The notes below the pieces were generated by a model. That model searched no databases, was not told the origin of the DNA, and saw only the letters and a program-made list of their open reading frames with translations. Positions 35,808 to 46,378 of a DNA stretch of 58,786 bases are shown in pieces. The stretch lies in assembly GCA_002707785.1 (NCBI GenBank), contig PANW01000068.1, forward strand, positions 100,954 to 159,739, given 5' to 3'. The position numbers were made by a program, and so were the translations under genes. This DNA comes from Cellvibrionaceae bacterium (GTDB taxonomy: Bacteria > Pseudomonadota > Gammaproteobacteria > Pseudomonadales > Cellvibrionaceae). Numbering within the stretch: position 1 is the first letter of the stretch; every line of letters starts with the position of its first letter.

Positions 35808-36734
35808 CTATTCTTGACTCAAGCTCTTGGTCAGTAGTTGACTGAGCGTCTTTAATCCCTTGCCTTTGTTCGAAGTCTTCCACACCAAATAGTGCAGGCC
35901 GGGTGTGGTTGTCGCTAAGTCCAGCGGCAGTAGTGTCTTGTTTTCTAGCGATAAGTGAATGTTGCTGATTGACATGTGCCCAATGCCCAGGCCGGCTTCA
36001 ATCGCGGCTTGTTTCTGATACGTGTTTTGCACATAGAGTTTCTTTTGACCATCTGAGAGACCGGCACTTCTGGCGACATTGGTATGTGACTGTGCGGCAG
36101 TGGTATCGTGAGTAATGATACGGCGTATCTGCGGCAACGCTTTTTCAAGTGACTCCCGCTGGTTAGCCAGCTTTGCCAAGGGGTGTTTGCGCCCAATGAC
36201 GGGCAGCATCTCAATAGAGCCGAGCTTTACTGCGCGGAAACCTTTCTGTTGAGGGACCGGCCCCGGTGCGCCGATGACGATATCGACTCGGTCATGCTCT
36301 AAAGCATCCCAGCCACCTCCAAGTACACTTTCGCTGATATCGAGCTCCATTGAGGGATGTTCCAACAGGAAGGTTTGCAATTGTTCGAACACGATCTGTT
36401 TATCGACGATTGATTCGATTGCGATTCTCAATGACGGCTCCCAGCCGGTGGCCACCTCTCGGGTTTTTTCGGCCAGGCGGTGTGAGGCTTCTAATATGCC
36501 GCGACCGTCATCCAATAGCACTCGACCCGCAGCGGTCATTACCGAGCGCCTCCCCTGTCGCTGAAAGAGGGTGACATCCAGTTGTTCTTCCAGTCTCTGA
36601 ACCACATAGGACAGAGCAGAAGTGACTTTCCCAAGCTCTTCAGCCGCCTTGGCGAAGCTGCCCCGTCGATCGATGGCATCAAGGATTTCTAAGGCTTCCA
36701 GTGTTATTGGGTTACGTTTCACGCTGATTTCCAT
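35808..36734 (-). CDS. LysR-family transcriptional regulator of azoR
   Basis: A 308-residue LysR-type regulator. The N-terminal winged HTH (about 10-70) has the typical ALEILDAIDRRGSFAKAAEEL and SALSYVVQRLEEQL; the recognition helix has SALSY. A periplasmic-binding-like effector domain follows from about residue 95. It is divergent from the azoreductase gene and probably controls it in response to a quinone, azo compound or other oxidant; the palindrome at 36736-36752 is a likely operator. Effector identity cannot be read from sequence. Confidence 0.92.
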   Translation of the reverse strand: MEISVKRNPITLEALEILDAIDRRGSFAKAAEELGKVTSALSYVVQRLEEQLDVTLFQRQGRRSVMTAAGRVLLDDGRGILEASHRLAEKTREVATGWEPSLRIAIESIVDKQIVFEQLQTFLLEHPSMELDISESVLGGGWDALEHDRVDIVIGAPGPVPQQKGFRAVKLGSIEMLPVIGRKHPLAKLANQRESLEKALPQIRRIITHDTTAAQSHTNVARSAGLSDGQKKLYVQNTYQKQAAIEAGLGIGHMSISNIHLSLENKTLLPLDLATTTPGLHYLVWKTSNKGKGLKTLSQLLTKSLSQE

Positions 36735-36735
36735 T

Positions 36736-36752
36736 GTTCAGAGATTTTGAAC
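36736..36752. promoter_or_regulatory. Putative LysR-type operator between lysR and azoR
   Basis: GTTCA-GAGATTT-TGAAC, a perfect 5-7-5 dyad containing the T-N11-A core of LysR-type sites. It abuts the start of the lysR gene, as expected for autorepression, and lies about 110 bp before azoR. A second weaker half-site pattern follows at 36760-36768. Confidence 0.5.
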
Positions 36753-36859
36753 ATTCTAGTCAATATTGGGGGGTTAATGCCACCGATGGTGTTTTTTACA
36801 ATAGCTCCACAATGTTGAAAGGCCTCATATCGGAGGTCTCATCTTATCGGAGAGAGTAA

Positions 36860-37435
36860 ATGACTGTATTAAGAATCGATTCCAGTGCACGTTTTGAAGG
36901 TTCCAATTCTCGCCAGATTACCGATTACTTGGTTGAGCGTTTGGGGCAAGAAGTTGTCAGCCGAGATCTAGCGGCAACACCGCCTCCCAGTATTAGTGCT
37001 GAAGATCTGCTCGCCGTACACGGCTCGTCATCTGATCAACGCGACAGCTTGAGTGCTCATCTGGCTCTCTCTGAACAATACATCACCGAAGTAAAGTCAG
37101 CCGATACATTGGTCTTTGGCGTGTCAATGTACAACTTTACCGTTCCCGCCGTGCTCAAGCAGTGGGTCGATTATGTGCTTAGAGTTGGCCATACCTTTCA
37201 ATATGGCGCCAATGGTCCGCAGGGGCTGAGCGGCGTAAAGCGCGCCTTTATTGTAACTGCCACCGGCGGTACGCCAGTAGGTGGAGATATGGATTTTGCT
37301 AGCGGCTATTTGGAGTTGATTTTGAAAGTTATCGGTGTCGAACAAGTCTTTCATATCGATGCCAGTGGCTCCAAGGGCGAGCCAGAAAAAATCATTGCCG
37401 CCGCCCAGCAGCAAATTGATCAGTTACTTGACTGA
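36860..37435 (+). CDS. azoR: FMN-dependent NADH-azoreductase AzoR
   Basis: A 191-residue flavodoxin-like quinone reductase that uses FMN and NADH to reduce azo bonds and quinones by two-electron transfer. The FMN-binding start LRIDSSARFEGSNSRQ and the motif SMYNFTVPAVLKQWVDYVLRVGHTF (about 90-115) are typical of AzoR, as is FIVTATGGTP (near 133). Length is close to E. coli AzoR (201). The ribosome binding site is GGAGAG. It is divergent from a LysR regulator, the usual arrangement for such oxidoreductases. Confidence 0.94.
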   Translation: MTVLRIDSSARFEGSNSRQITDYLVERLGQEVVSRDLAATPPPSISAEDLLAVHGSSSDQRDSLSAHLALSEQYITEVKSADTLVFGVSMYNFTVPAVLKQWVDYVLRVGHTFQYGANGPQGLSGVKRAFIVTATGGTPVGGDMDFASGYLELILKVIGVEQVFHIDASGSKGEPEKIIAAAQQQIDQLLD

Positions 37436-37934
37436 TCGCATCAATTTTTAAGTGCATGCAAAATAGATCATTTTAGGCTGACTATCTAAGTGCTTGCTTA
37501 TCATTCCCCTAGAGCTCTTATACTTCTAGGCGATTGATTTCTAGCGCTGAGATGGACGTTGGTCGGACGCCTGAAAGCTAACATCAGGAAGGCATACGCT
37601 GCCTTCGTCTCTATTTCTTTTTGCCAATAGTGTCGCCGCTAACAGCTATGAGGTTCGTAGTGATATTGCAAGATTGCTCTCTAGAGTGCGCACTAAGTTG
37701 AGGCTCTTTTTTGAGTGCGAAAAAAAGTTGCCGGTTGATGGTGCGTTTATTCGGCAGTTACCAGAATGATCTCGGGTGTTTTAGTGTTTTTATTGATCAG
37801 GGTGTCGGGTTTTTCATCGAATAGTTGAGGTCGCTTTAATCGGCACACTCTGTGCAGGAGTAATTGTCTGTCAATCCCTATTGGGATAAGTCTGAGCTCT
37901 CAGGTTCCTGCATTATATTGGTGAGGTGTTACCC
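37436..37934. other. Long intergenic region, possible sRNA
   Basis: About 500 bp after azoR with no credible gene. Two adjacent hairpins at 37570-37606 followed by a T-rich stretch resemble the 3' end of a small RNA; ATCCC-TATT-GGGAT near 37877 is a short further dyad. The right end carries the ribosome binding site of the next gene. Confidence 0.5.
37570..37621 (+). ncRNA. Candidate small RNA 3' end / tandem hairpins
   Basis: CCTGA...TCAGG (37570-37588, 9-nt loop) runs directly into GAAGGCA-TACGC-TGCCTTC (37588-37606, perfect 7-bp stem), followed by a pyrimidine stretch ending in five Ts. The layout fits an sRNA with an intrinsic terminator, or a terminator of a longer azoR transcript. No upstream promoter was identified. 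Confidence 0.3.
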
Positions 37935-38291
37935 GTGAATTTTAACAAACCGATGATCGATCTTGTTAGAGAGATTCGCCGTAGGGCGCCCAGCGACTTT
38001 AAGCCAGGCATAAAACTGGCCAATCCCGAATTGTTGTCGGAATTGATCCCCTGGTTTCACAGTACCAAAGACGCTGTTGTTAAAGCACTAGTCAAGGAGT
38101 TGTTTAGCTTAGCGGGGGATGAGTGGATAGAAAAATTGGATCAGCCCCCGTCGACGCCGGAGGGTGATTCGGAAAAGAAATACATCACTAAAGTGTATCG
38201 AGGACAAACACAATTGGTCGAAGTGCCGGCAGAGAAGAGTTCCGCAGAGGCCGCGACAGAGCGTATCTATCGAGGGCAGGTCGTACGCTGA
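37935..38291 (+). CDS. Small protein with duplicated YRGQ motif, unknown
   Basis: A 118-residue cytosolic protein starting at a GTG with GAGGTG six bases upstream; an earlier GTG at 37926 is less well placed. The N-terminal helical part (MIDLVREIRRRAPSDFKPGIKLANPELL) is followed by an acidic linker and two copies of a short motif: KVYRGQTQ (near residue 92) and RIYRGQVV (the last eight residues). I do not recognise a family; the YRG core loosely recalls DUF4278. It is isolated between azoR and a convergent carboxypeptidase gene. Confidence 0.6.
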   Translation: MNFNKPMIDLVREIRRRAPSDFKPGIKLANPELLSELIPWFHSTKDAVVKALVKELFSLAGDEWIEKLDQPPSTPEGDSEKKYITKVYRGQTQLVEVPAEKSSAEAATERIYRGQVVR

Positions 38292-38416
38292 TTGTTAGGG
38301 GGGCAGTATAATCTTCAATCTATCGATTTGATTCTCGACTCAAGATTCACCTGTTCATAATAAATGTCAGTGCTTGGGGATGTGCGGATATTCGCTCATT
38401 ATTCGGATGTTTGTTA

Positions 38417-39304
38417 TTAACGTGATTCAGCATACCAGTGCTCAAGCGCTTTCTCTCGCATGTGATTTCGTTGATCGATTGCAGGTACCCATTGTTGCCA
38501 CGCTCGAGTTGCTCGAATCAAAAACTCCATCAAAATAATGTGTCGACGAAGTACCCGGGTTAAACGATGGGGGATAATAGGATTGAATATCCCGGTAAGT
38601 GATACTAACTGACGGGGGTTCTTCTTTATCCAACGCCAGGAACCCATCTCCATTGTCAGCGGTAGAAAAGTTGTGTTTAGCGCTAGTGACTTTTGATAAA
38701 AATAGTCCCACAGATCGCCATGACTGGTATAGCTCAGAGACTGCGGTTCAAATACGTAATCCAAATGCGGATAAGTTCGGGTTAACAGTTCTTTCAGAGC
38801 ATAAATTTCAGCGAGATGTTCCATCGGACGTTGGCTATAGGCGTAGGGAAACCATAGTCGATCTTGAAACCCAAATCCCGAGTGGCAATCCAGCACGAGG
38901 CTGAAGCGGCGACCGAAACACTCTTGTTCAATCAACTTCTCGAGCGCCTGAGCTTCAGTTTCCATCGGAGCACCCTTTCGGCCGCGATACCAGGGTATTT
39001 TTCGGTGCAATCGGTGTCCGCCAGCGAGAAACGGAGGACGATCTTCTGCATCAATTGGGGCGTTGCGCATCAGGTCAATACCGTTGCCATTGCTGCGCGT
39101 GTTGTGCGCTAGTCCCACCGGATTGAGAGCTGGAACAAAAATCAGTCTCAGATTTTCAAGGCCATTGGTTAGGGATTCATCCCAGTTCGATCGCTCTATC
39201 AGTGTTTGCATGAAAGCTAACACCACTTCGCTGCCGATACGCTCCAGTCCGTGTATTCCACCGATGTATATCAAACATGGATCACTAGCTCTGTTGCTGC
39301 CCAT
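38417..39304 (-). CDS. M14-family zinc carboxypeptidase-like protein, 5' end uncertain
   Basis: A 295-residue (or longer) cytosolic M14/AspA-type hydrolase. Zinc ligands are H18 and E21 in GGIHGLERIGSE and the third His in LDCHSGFG (near 141); RSNGNGIDLMRN supplies the substrate-binding Asn-Arg, and TMEMGSW carries the catalytic Glu. The protein probably begins upstream: the frame stays open for about 46 more codons with family-like sequence (FSQGTIETKQIAHID, YPIHSYS) back to a TAG at 39440, but no ATG, GTG or TTG is in that stretch. An ATG just upstream (near 39456) is out of frame by one base. A frameshift or a non-standard start is possible. Confidence 0.75.
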   Translation of the reverse strand: MGSNRASDPCLIYIGGIHGLERIGSEVVLAFMQTLIERSNWDESLTNGLENLRLIFVPALNPVGLAHNTRSNGNGIDLMRNAPIDAEDRPPFLAGGHRLHRKIPWYRGRKGAPMETEAQALEKLIEQECFGRRFSLVLDCHSGFGFQDRLWFPYAYSQRPMEHLAEIYALKELLTRTYPHLDYVFEPQSLSYTSHGDLWDYFYQKSLALNTTFLPLTMEMGSWRWIKKNPRQLVSLTGIFNPIIPHRLTRVLRRHIILMEFLIRATRAWQQWVPAIDQRNHMREKALEHWYAESR

Positions 39305-39540
39305 GCTGTAACTGTGAATTGGGTAGCATTCGCCTGCGTGATCAATGTGAGCAATTTGTTTGGTTTCAATGGTACCCTGTGAGAACTTGTCGAGCCCGAT
39401 TAAGGTATTAAGGAGTTGAAAGTTGGCTATGTTGGTATCCTATAGTTCAGATTCATGAGCTAGTTGAGTCTTACTATATCAAAGCCTTGATGATATGTTC
39501 TCCTGCCGCTTGGAGTGTCACAAAGAATTCACATGAGGTT

Positions 39541-42500
39541 TTAGCTACCATCTAGATAGTCTTCTAGGATCGAGCTCGCTTTGCTGAAGGCTTGAACGAA
39601 ACCAGATTTTATCTCTAAGCATTGCTCAAAATCTTGATCTCTTGCGGATTTTTCAAGAGCTGCTGATGATTCTGCCAAGCGTTCCAGACTTAAGTTGAGC
39701 GCCACACCTTTGCAAGCATGCGCGACGGTTAAAATCTCTGTAATGTTCTGTTGCTCGAAACCTCTATTCAGAGCCTCGACGCGTTCTGGCATATCTTTTA
39801 GAAACATCTCAGCCAAATACACCAAACGACTCTCTTTCTGGCCGGCTCGTTTAAATGCTCGATCTTTATTCCACACACTACTAGATGGATTGGATTGCTC
39901 GTCATGTTGTTGATTTTCGATCGAATTTGATTCGTGTATCGCCGTTGGGGTTGCTTCGCTTAATTTCGGTTTTATCCACTTGATGAGTGTGGCCAATAAC
40001 TCCTCGGGATCAATGGGTTTACTAAGATAATCGCTCATGCCGGCACCGATGCAGCGTTCACGATCGCCTTTCATGGCATTGGCGGTCATGGCAATGATAG
40101 GAGTGACTGCATAGCGTTCACCCGCTTCAAGATTCCTAATGGCACGACTGGCTTCGTAGCCATCCATTTCTGGCATTTGACAGTCCATTAGAATGAGGGT
40201 GTAAGGTGACTCCTCAGGGGCTGATGTAAGTGCAGCGAGGGCTTCAATGCCATTTGAAGCGATGTCGGCAACAAGCCCGATGTCTTCCAGCATTAATGAT
40301 GCAACTTCTTGGTTGACTGAGTTGTCTTCCACCAATAGTAGTCGTTGATTGTCTCCCCAAATCGGCTTTCCTGCTTGAGCGATAGTCGATGATGATGGCA
40401 AGCTGCGCAGATAGTGCTTTGTCACCAAGGGTGAGGCGTTCTCTAATGTCTTCCCTTTTTCTAGAACCACAGCCAAGGCATCGTGAAGGTCGGACATGGT
40501 CACGGGCTTGGTAAAGTAGGCTTGAAAGCCAAGTTCAGCAAAACGCTTTGCGTCATTTCGCATGGCAAGAGATGTCATCATAATAAGCCCCGTACTTGGG
40601 CTTAGAGTCTTCATGTGTTGACCGAGTTCGGCGCCATCCATCTCCGGCATTTGCATATCCAGTATCGCCACATCAAAGGCTGAATTCTTATACTGATTGC
40701 AAAGGGTTAGCGCGGTGGGGCCGCTGTTTGCCTCGGTAACTTGAGCACCCCATGCCCGAAGTTGAATCCTGAGTATTTCGCGATTCGTGTCATTGTCATC
40801 AACCACTAAGATTCGTTTGTGATTCAACGATGTTTTGGGAATGGATGTGGTGCGAGCTTCACAGGCCTCCAATATCAAAGAAAAATAAAATTCACTGCCC
40901 TCGTTGAAATGACTGCGTGCATTTATTTCACCATTCATCATATTACACAGACGTTTACAGATGGCGAGTCCTAAGCCGGTTCCGCCATATTGTCGAGTGG
41001 TTGATGCATCAGCTTGGGTGAATGAATCAAACAGCCCGTCAATTTTGTCTGGATCTATCCCGATACCAGTGTCCCTGACCGAGGCGGATATATAATACTG
41101 ATCGCCTCTACGTTGTGCCGAGCACGCAATGATGATCTCCCCCTCAGGGGTAAATTTTAAGGCGTTTCCTATGAGGTTGGTAAAAATCTGTCGTATACGA
41201 CCGGGATCACCCACCATCCAGCTTTGATCCAGTTGAGCCAAATCGAGTATGAGGGAAATGGACTTTTCCTCTGCTTTAATCGCCATACTCTCAGCCACAT
41301 TCTCTATACACGAACGCAGATCAAACTCGACTTCTTCTAAGTCCAGCTTGCCGGCTTCAACCTTAGAAAAATCGAGAATGTCATTGATTAAATAGAGAAG
41401 AGATTTGGCGCTGGATTGGGCGATGCTGGTTTGGCGAGCCTGTATGTCGCTAAGTTGACTGCGTTTGAGAAGATTGAGCATGCCGATGACCCCGTTCATT
41501 GGGGTGCGTATTTCGTGGCTCATAATGGCAAGGAATTCGCTTTTTGCTCGATCGGCATTCTCTGCGGTTTCTTTGGCGATCACCAATTGTTTCTGAACTT
41601 CTCGGCGTTTCTCGGCTTCGCAGATGCTGCTAACGATAGTGCTCATTGCACTGGCAAAAGCTAGTTCTGCAGATGTCCATTGGCGTACGGCGCCTCGATG
41701 TTCAAAGCTTATGATACCAATTATGCATTCACTACCTGTGATTGCTGCGGTTAATATTGATTGGATATTGTTAGGGATTAGATAACTATCTTTAAATTCT
41801 GCGGTGGCTGAATCGTTTTGTGCATCAGTTGCGGCAATAATGGAATGTCTAAGAACAGCGGCAAAATAGTAAGGATAGCCCTGTCGGTAGATTCTCAGGT
41901 TGTCGCTATGGTGTTTCTCATTAATATCGTAAATATCGATGCAAGACAGATGCTGTGCGGCGTCGTCAAACAGCCAGATACTGGTTCTAGTGGCGTTAAG
42001 AGCGATAGCCATTTGTTCAGTAATACGTTGCTTGGCGTTTTCTAGGTTACCTGACATGATTGCTCGGTCAGTAGTGATTTCGGCAAGCACTTGATTGTAG
42101 CGTAGAGAGTTTTGATGTTCTTCTTGGGCTCTCTTGCGCTCCGTTATGTCGGTTTCCATTGCCATGAAACCCTCAAGTTTACCCTCGCTTGAGTATAGAG
42201 GGTTACAGTTTATTTCTAGCCAGAAAGGCTCTCCATCTCGATGGTAGTTGATGATCTCGACGGTGAATTCTTCTTCATCTTTGAGTGCCTTGCTAATGTT
42301 GGCAATGGTCTCTGGATCTGTCTTTGGACCTTGTAGGAACACCCCCGGCTTTTTATGCAGGGCAAAATCGTAACTGTAGCCCGTGATGCGGGTAAATCCC
42401 TCGTTGGTCCATTCGATACGACCTTGAGGGTCTGTAATGATAATGCCATTGTTGGTTTCCTGTGCAATGCGCGATAGACGAGTTAATGTCCGTTCAGTTT

Positions 42501-44121
42501 TTTTACTGGCGGATATGTCTTGAGCAATACCGAGGAAACCAATGATGTCATTGTCATCATCGCGTATGGCCGTCACTGTGAGCTGTACAGGCTTGTGGCT
42601 TCCGTCCTTGTGGCAAAAAGTCCACTCTCGAGTCTCCGACCCATGGAGTTTTGAGTTGATGATCACGGCTTCAAAGCCACCGATTTCTTTACCAAACTCT
42701 TCTGAGAGCTCTGCTGCCCGATTTTGTACTTCTTCCTCCAAATGAAAAAGCATCGGCGTCTTTGTGTTGAGAACTTCGCTGCTGCTATAGCCGAGAAGTT
42801 CTTCTGCACCACTATTAAATTTCGTAATTAGGCCTTGCTGATCCGTGGCGACTATGCAGAAATCTGTCGCGGCTGACAGTATTTGTCGGCTGAAACTATC
42901 GCTGAGCTGAAGCTCTTGCTCATATTGTTTTCTAGAGCTCATCATGCGATTAAAGGCTGTTGCCAGTTGACCAATTTCATCGTGGTTGTTGACCACAACG
43001 GGATCCGTTTGTAGTCCGTTGCTGATGTTGGTGACGATTCTAGAAAGTTGCGACAAGGGCTTGATGATGCGTCCACTAATCGATTGTATGAGTAATGTAG
43101 TGATTAAAGCTGTAAGGAACAAAATGCCGGCTGCAAGGGTGGAAAGTTTGTTGACGGCCGCAAAAGCGGTACTTTGTTCTACTTCACTAATTAAGGCCCA
43201 ATGAATACCCAGTAGTTGAATATCCCGCACGGTGCCGATGACGTCGTGTCCGGTGTGGCTGGTATAGAACTTTGGGGTGTCAAATTCGCTATGGCTTGTA
43301 TTAGCTCCGCGCCACTCATCGACTAGCGTCGAGTTAACTTCGATTCGACCGCGATCTCTGGTGTGACTCGAAGTGCGCAGAAAGCCGTCTCTACCAACAA
43401 TATAGCGCCATTGGTCCCGATGAAGAATGTTCTGAAAACCGTTCATCATCGCTTCTAGGTCGGCTTGAATCGCCATGGCGCCAATAACGTTCCGTTGTCG
43501 ATCAAATATGGGAGAGATAAAGAATCCGGAATAGTGATCCGCTTGATCCAGCCATAGCTCCAAGTCAGAGAATTGCGTTATACCCTTTTCCATGACCTTG
43601 AACACCGTGCGCGAGAAATTGGTATTGGCGAACTCTTTCTGGTTAAGATTGATACCCCATTCTTTGCCTTGGTTGGTGCTTAAAACCACGTCACCCTGGC
43701 GGGAAATTAGATAGATGCCATCAACGTAGTCGTATCGAGTTTGATGACCTAGAAACATCTCTCGTGGAAAGCTCGCAATGGCTATTGCAGATTCGTCACT
43801 TAAGGTTTCCAAGGTCGTGCGATCACTTTGTTCAAGCAGTGTCGTGAGTTGCTGCAAGATGGGCGCCGCGAGACGCGTTGCCGCTAAGCTCTCTATATCG
43901 ACCTGCCTGACCATAAACCAATCGTGAATAACATGAATGGCCATTTCTGAGGTCTGGTCGAGACTGTTGAAAATCTCTTCTTGCAGGCTTTTATTGGTTT
44001 GTTGATGACCAAACAAACCAACGATGAGTACAGGGGTTAACGCGAGTGAGATCATTACCCAAGTGAGTCGGCGCTTCAGCGACTGATGGGGCTCTGTGGG
44101 CTGTTGTTGATTGGTGCTCAT
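39541..44121 (-). CDS. Large hybrid sensor kinase (Cache, HAMP, PAS, PAS, GAF, HK, REC, REC, HPT)
   Basis: A 1,526-residue phosphorelay protein. It has a transmembrane helix (about 18-38), a periplasmic dCache-type sensor (45-330), a second helix (335-355), HAMP (357-410), two PAS domains (about 425-545 and 555-670), a GAF domain (about 690-840), HisKA with H869 ([13 protein letters not shown]), HATPase (about 975-1095), receiver 1 with D1155, receiver 2 with D1313 and an HPT with H1468 ([12 protein letters not shown]). The four-step output is the same as in the protein encoded at 30086, with strong similarity in the H-box and receivers. The sensory halves differ, suggesting duplication followed by sensor replacement. 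The ATG at 44121 is preceded by an in-frame TTG. Confidence 0.92.
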   Translation of the reverse strand: MSTNQQQPTEPHQSLKRRLTWVMISLALTPVLIVGLFGHQQTNKSLQEEIFNSLDQTSEMAIHVIHDWFMVRQVDIESLAATRLAAPILQQLTTLLEQSDRTTLETLSDESAIAIASFPREMFLGHQTRYDYVDGIYLISRQGDVVLSTNQGKEWGINLNQKEFANTNFSRTVFKVMEKGITQFSDLELWLDQADHYSGFFISPIFDRQRNVIGAMAIQADLEAMMNGFQNILHRDQWRYIVGRDGFLRTSSHTRDRGRIEVNSTLVDEWRGANTSHSEFDTPKFYTSHTGHDVIGTVRDIQLLGIHWALISEVEQSTAFAAVNKLSTLAAGILFLTALITTLLIQSISGRIIKPLSQLSRIVTNISNGLQTDPVVVNNHDEIGQLATAFNRMMSSRKQYEQELQLSDSFSRQILSAATDFCIVATDQQGLITKFNSGAEELLGYSSSEVLNTKTPMLFHLEEEVQNRAAELSEEFGKEIGGFEAVIINSKLHGSETREWTFCHKDGSHKPVQLTVTAIRDDDNDIIGFLGIAQDISASKKTERTLTRLSRIAQETNNGIIITDPQGRIEWTNEGFTRITGYSYDFALHKKPGVFLQGPKTDPETIANISKALKDEEEFTVEIINYHRDGEPFWLEINCNPLYSSEGKLEGFMAMETDITERKRAQEEHQNSLRYNQVLAEITTDRAIMSGNLENAKQRITEQMAIALNATRTSIWLFDDAAQHLSCIDIYDINEKHHSDNLRIYRQGYPYYFAAVLRHSIIAATDAQNDSATAEFKDSYLIPNNIQSILTAAITGSECIIGIISFEHRGAVRQWTSAELAFASAMSTIVSSICEAEKRREVQKQLVIAKETAENADRAKSEFLAIMSHEIRTPMNGVIGMLNLLKRSQLSDIQARQTSIAQSSAKSLLYLINDILDFSKVEAGKLDLEEVEFDLRSCIENVAESMAIKAEEKSISLILDLAQLDQSWMVGDPGRIRQIFTNLIGNALKFTPEGEIIIACSAQRRGDQYYISASVRDTGIGIDPDKIDGLFDSFTQADASTTRQYGGTGLGLAICKRLCNMMNGEINARSHFNEGSEFYFSLILEACEARTTSIPKTSLNHKRILVVDDNDTNREILRIQLRAWGAQVTEANSGPTALTLCNQYKNSAFDVAILDMQMPEMDGAELGQHMKTLSPSTGLIMMTSLAMRNDAKRFAELGFQAYFTKPVTMSDLHDALAVVLEKGKTLENASPLVTKHYLRSLPSSSTIAQAGKPIWGDNQRLLLVEDNSVNQEVASLMLEDIGLVADIASNGIEALAALTSAPEESPYTLILMDCQMPEMDGYEASRAIRNLEAGERYAVTPIIAMTANAMKGDRERCIGAGMSDYLSKPIDPEELLATLIKWIKPKLSEATPTAIHESNSIENQQHDEQSNPSSSVWNKDRAFKRAGQKESRLVYLAEMFLKDMPERVEALNRGFEQQNITEILTVAHACKGVALNLSLERLAESSAALEKSARDQDFEQCLEIKSGFVQAFSKASSILEDYLDGS

Positions 44122-44527
44122 CAATACCGTCTTGGGTGTACCCCGATCCTTATTTTTCTTCGAACGTCTGCTAAGAGATCGGTGTTGCTGCGATGAATCT
44201 CATTGAATCGGCTGATAAGTCGGTGTTTACAGCAGCTGATCAATAAGCCTATCCACTTATAGTAGACAATAGCGGCGAGTTTGCTGGTGTTGTGCGGGTG
44301 TGATGACGTAATTGGATGTTTTTATGGAGATTAGGAATCTAAAGGGGCAAAAATGGGGATTCAAGACACCCTGATAACAGGAAAACACCGATTGATGAGC
44401 GAGCGTTGGTTACGTCATTTATGCGCGAGCACAATGCGAACGACCAAAATGGGGCTGCAGGAGAGGGGGGGGCGCTTAAATGGCAGGCTCCGGGGTTGCC
44501 GGAGCCTGAATAAGGTGTATACCAAGG
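44122..44527. other. Intergenic region between hybrid kinase and cysK
   Basis: About 400 bp. The only feature I can support is the hairpin at 44484-44508 downstream of cysK. A frame of 85 codons on the plus strand (44353-44610) overlaps cysK antisense and has no support as a gene. Confidence 0.5.
44484..44508 (-). terminator. Stem-loop downstream of cysK
   Basis: CAGGCTCCGG and CCGGAGCCTG form a perfect 10-bp GC-rich stem with a 5-nt loop, about 20 bp after the cysK stop. The tail on the minus strand (CCATTTAAG) has only three Ts, so termination may be incomplete. Confidence 0.6.
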
Positions 44528-45496
44528 TTACTGTTGCAGTTCCTTTTCGCCAAATTCGCCGGCAAATAGCGCGCTCGATAGATAGCGTTCACCAGAATCG
44601 GGGAGTATAACGACGATATTCTTACCCGCATTCTCGGGTTTCTCTGCCTGCTTTAAGGCTGCACAAAGTGCTGCTCCGGAAGATATCCCGGCGAGAATGC
44701 CTTCTTCTTTCATCAGGCGTCGCGCGGTATCCATGGCCTCTTCGTTAGTGATTGCTTCAGCTTTATCGACTAAAGAAATATCGAGGTTTTTGGGAATAAA
44801 GCCCGCGCCTATACCTTGAATTTTATGTGGCGCATGGGTCAATTCCTCGCCCCGTAAGGTCTGACCTATGAGGGGCGAAGACTCGGGTTCTACGGCGATG
44901 GTGGTGAGCGCCAAGCCCTTGGTTTGTTTCAGGTAGCGAGAGGTGCCGCTTATCGTGCCGCCAGTGCCAACACCAGCGACGAATATGTCAACTTTGCCGT
45001 CTAAGTCACGGTAAATCTCTGGACCGGTGGTTTTCTCATGGATTTCAGGGTTGGCGGGATTTTCGAACTGGCGTGGCAGAAAGAAGTTGTCGGGATCAGC
45101 CGCGGCGATTTCTTCGGCTCTGGCGATGGCGGCTTTGACACCTTTTTCCCCTGGGGTGAGCTCCAGTTCGGCACCCAGCGCTTTGATCAGCTGACGGCGT
45201 TCCAAGCTCATGGTGTTGGGCATCGTAAGAATCAGTTTGTAACCCTTGGCTGCACAGACAAATGCCAGAGCGATACCGGTGTTGCCGCTGGTGGGCTCAA
45301 CGATGGTCATGCCCGGCTTTAAAGTACCGCTTTTCTCCGCTTCCCAGATCATATTGGCGCCGATACGGCATTTGACCGAGGTGGCGGGGTTGCGGGCTTC
45401 GATTTTGACGAAGATGTTCTTGTCGGTCATGCGATTGAGTTTAACCAGTGGCGTGTTGCCTATGGTCTGGGAGTTGTCTTCGAAGATGTGGCTCAT
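44528..45496 (-). CDS. cysK: Cysteine synthase A (O-acetylserine sulfhydrylase)
   Basis: A 322-residue PLP enzyme that makes L-cysteine from O-acetylserine and sulfide. The PLP lysine is K42 in [14 protein letters not shown]. Other family marks are [18 protein letters not shown] (the substrate-binding TSGNT loop), [26 protein letters not shown] (phosphate loop) and [14 protein letters not shown]; the end GEKELQQ matches E. coli CysK. Start at the [13 protein letters not shown], which has AAGGAG six bases upstream; the frame to 45556 adds 20 residues. It is monocistronic. Confidence 0.96.
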   Translation of the reverse strand: MSHIFEDNSQTIGNTPLVKLNRMTDKNIFVKIEARNPATSVKCRIGANMIWEAEKSGTLKPGMTIVEPTSGNTGIALAFVCAAKGYKLILTMPNTMSLERRQLIKALGAELELTPGEKGVKAAIARAEEIAAADPDNFFLPRQFENPANPEIHEKTTGPEIYRDLDGKVDIFVAGVGTGGTISGTSRYLKQTKGLALTTIAVEPESSPLIGQTLRGEELTHAPHKIQGIGAGFIPKNLDISLVDKAEAITNEEAMDTARRLMKEEGILAGISSGAALCAALKQAEKPENAGKNIVVILPDSGERYLSSALFAGEFGEKELQQ

Positions 45497-45725
45497 GGGG
45501 GCTCCTTGCTCGTCTGAAGCGTCGAGAAATACACAATGTTTGATGCAGTCCGGCATTGAACCTTAGCCAGATAGCCTTGGCAAGCAAAATAGGCCGAGGG
45601 TGTTATATAGCATTTCTCACTTAACAATTATTCGCTAATTCCGAATTCGTATTGGTGAGATAGTCCCAACTCCATAATACTGAGAGTGTAAGTCCTTACA
45701 AAACATAATGAAAAAGGAGCGTCGT

Positions 45726-46343
45726 ATGGCCATTTTGGAACATACCCTCGGGATTTTGCTGCACCCAGATAGTGAGTGGAAAGCCATTCGTAATGAGCGC
45801 CATTCCTTCTTACAAGTATTTTTAAGTCACGTGCCGCTGTTGGCACTCATTCCAACTATTGCGTCTTATTACGGTGTAACTCAGGTGGGGTGGAGTATCG
45901 GAGATGGTGATCCGGTGTTGCTCACTTCGGGAAGTGCGTTGAGTTTATGCGCCGCCACCTATGTCGCTTTACTAGCAGGTGTTTATATTCTCGGTGAATT
46001 CATTAACTGGATGGCCAAAACCTATGGCGTAAGTGATTCAGATGAGCAGCGTCACTATGAAGGTACCGCCTTAGCTGTTTATGTCACCACTCCAGTCTTT
46101 TTAGCGGGTATCTTTCAGCTTTATCCCGATCTTTGGGTAAATGCCATTGCCACCGGTATTGCCGGCGCCTACGCGGTTTATCTAGTGTATGAAGGCATTC
46201 CGATCTTGATGAACATCTCTAAAGAGCAGGCCTTTATGTATGCCACCTCTGTGGTCACCGTAGGGCTGGTGTTGATGGTTGTTGTTCGAGTGGGCTCGGT
46301 GCTAGTTTGGGGAATGGGGATGGGGCCCGTTTACGTAGATTAG
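45726..46343 (+). CDS. Yip1-family membrane protein
   Basis: A 205-residue inner membrane protein with five predicted transmembrane segments (about 30-50, 65-90, 118-140, 142-160, 173-198). The N-terminal ILLHPDSEWKAIRNE is characteristic of bacterial Yip1-family proteins; EGIPILMNISKEQAFMYA is also typical. Function is unknown. The ATG at 45726 has AAGGAG six bases upstream; the longer frame from 45708 adds six residues. A strong bidirectional terminator follows. Confidence 0.86.
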   Translation: MAILEHTLGILLHPDSEWKAIRNERHSFLQVFLSHVPLLALIPTIASYYGVTQVGWSIGDGDPVLLTSGSALSLCAATYVALLAGVYILGEFINWMAKTYGVSDSDEQRHYEGTALAVYVTTPVFLAGIFQLYPDLWVNAIATGIAGAYAVYLVYEGIPILMNISKEQAFMYATSVVTVGLVLMVVVRVGSVLVWGMGMGPVYVD

Positions 46344-46378
46344 CCAGTTTTCTCAGTGTTTTAAGATTTGGTAAGCAA

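Noticed and set aside
44353-44610. 85-codon plus-strand frame next to cysK
   Set aside because: It runs antisense into cysK and contains the terminator hairpin; no similarity to a known protein.
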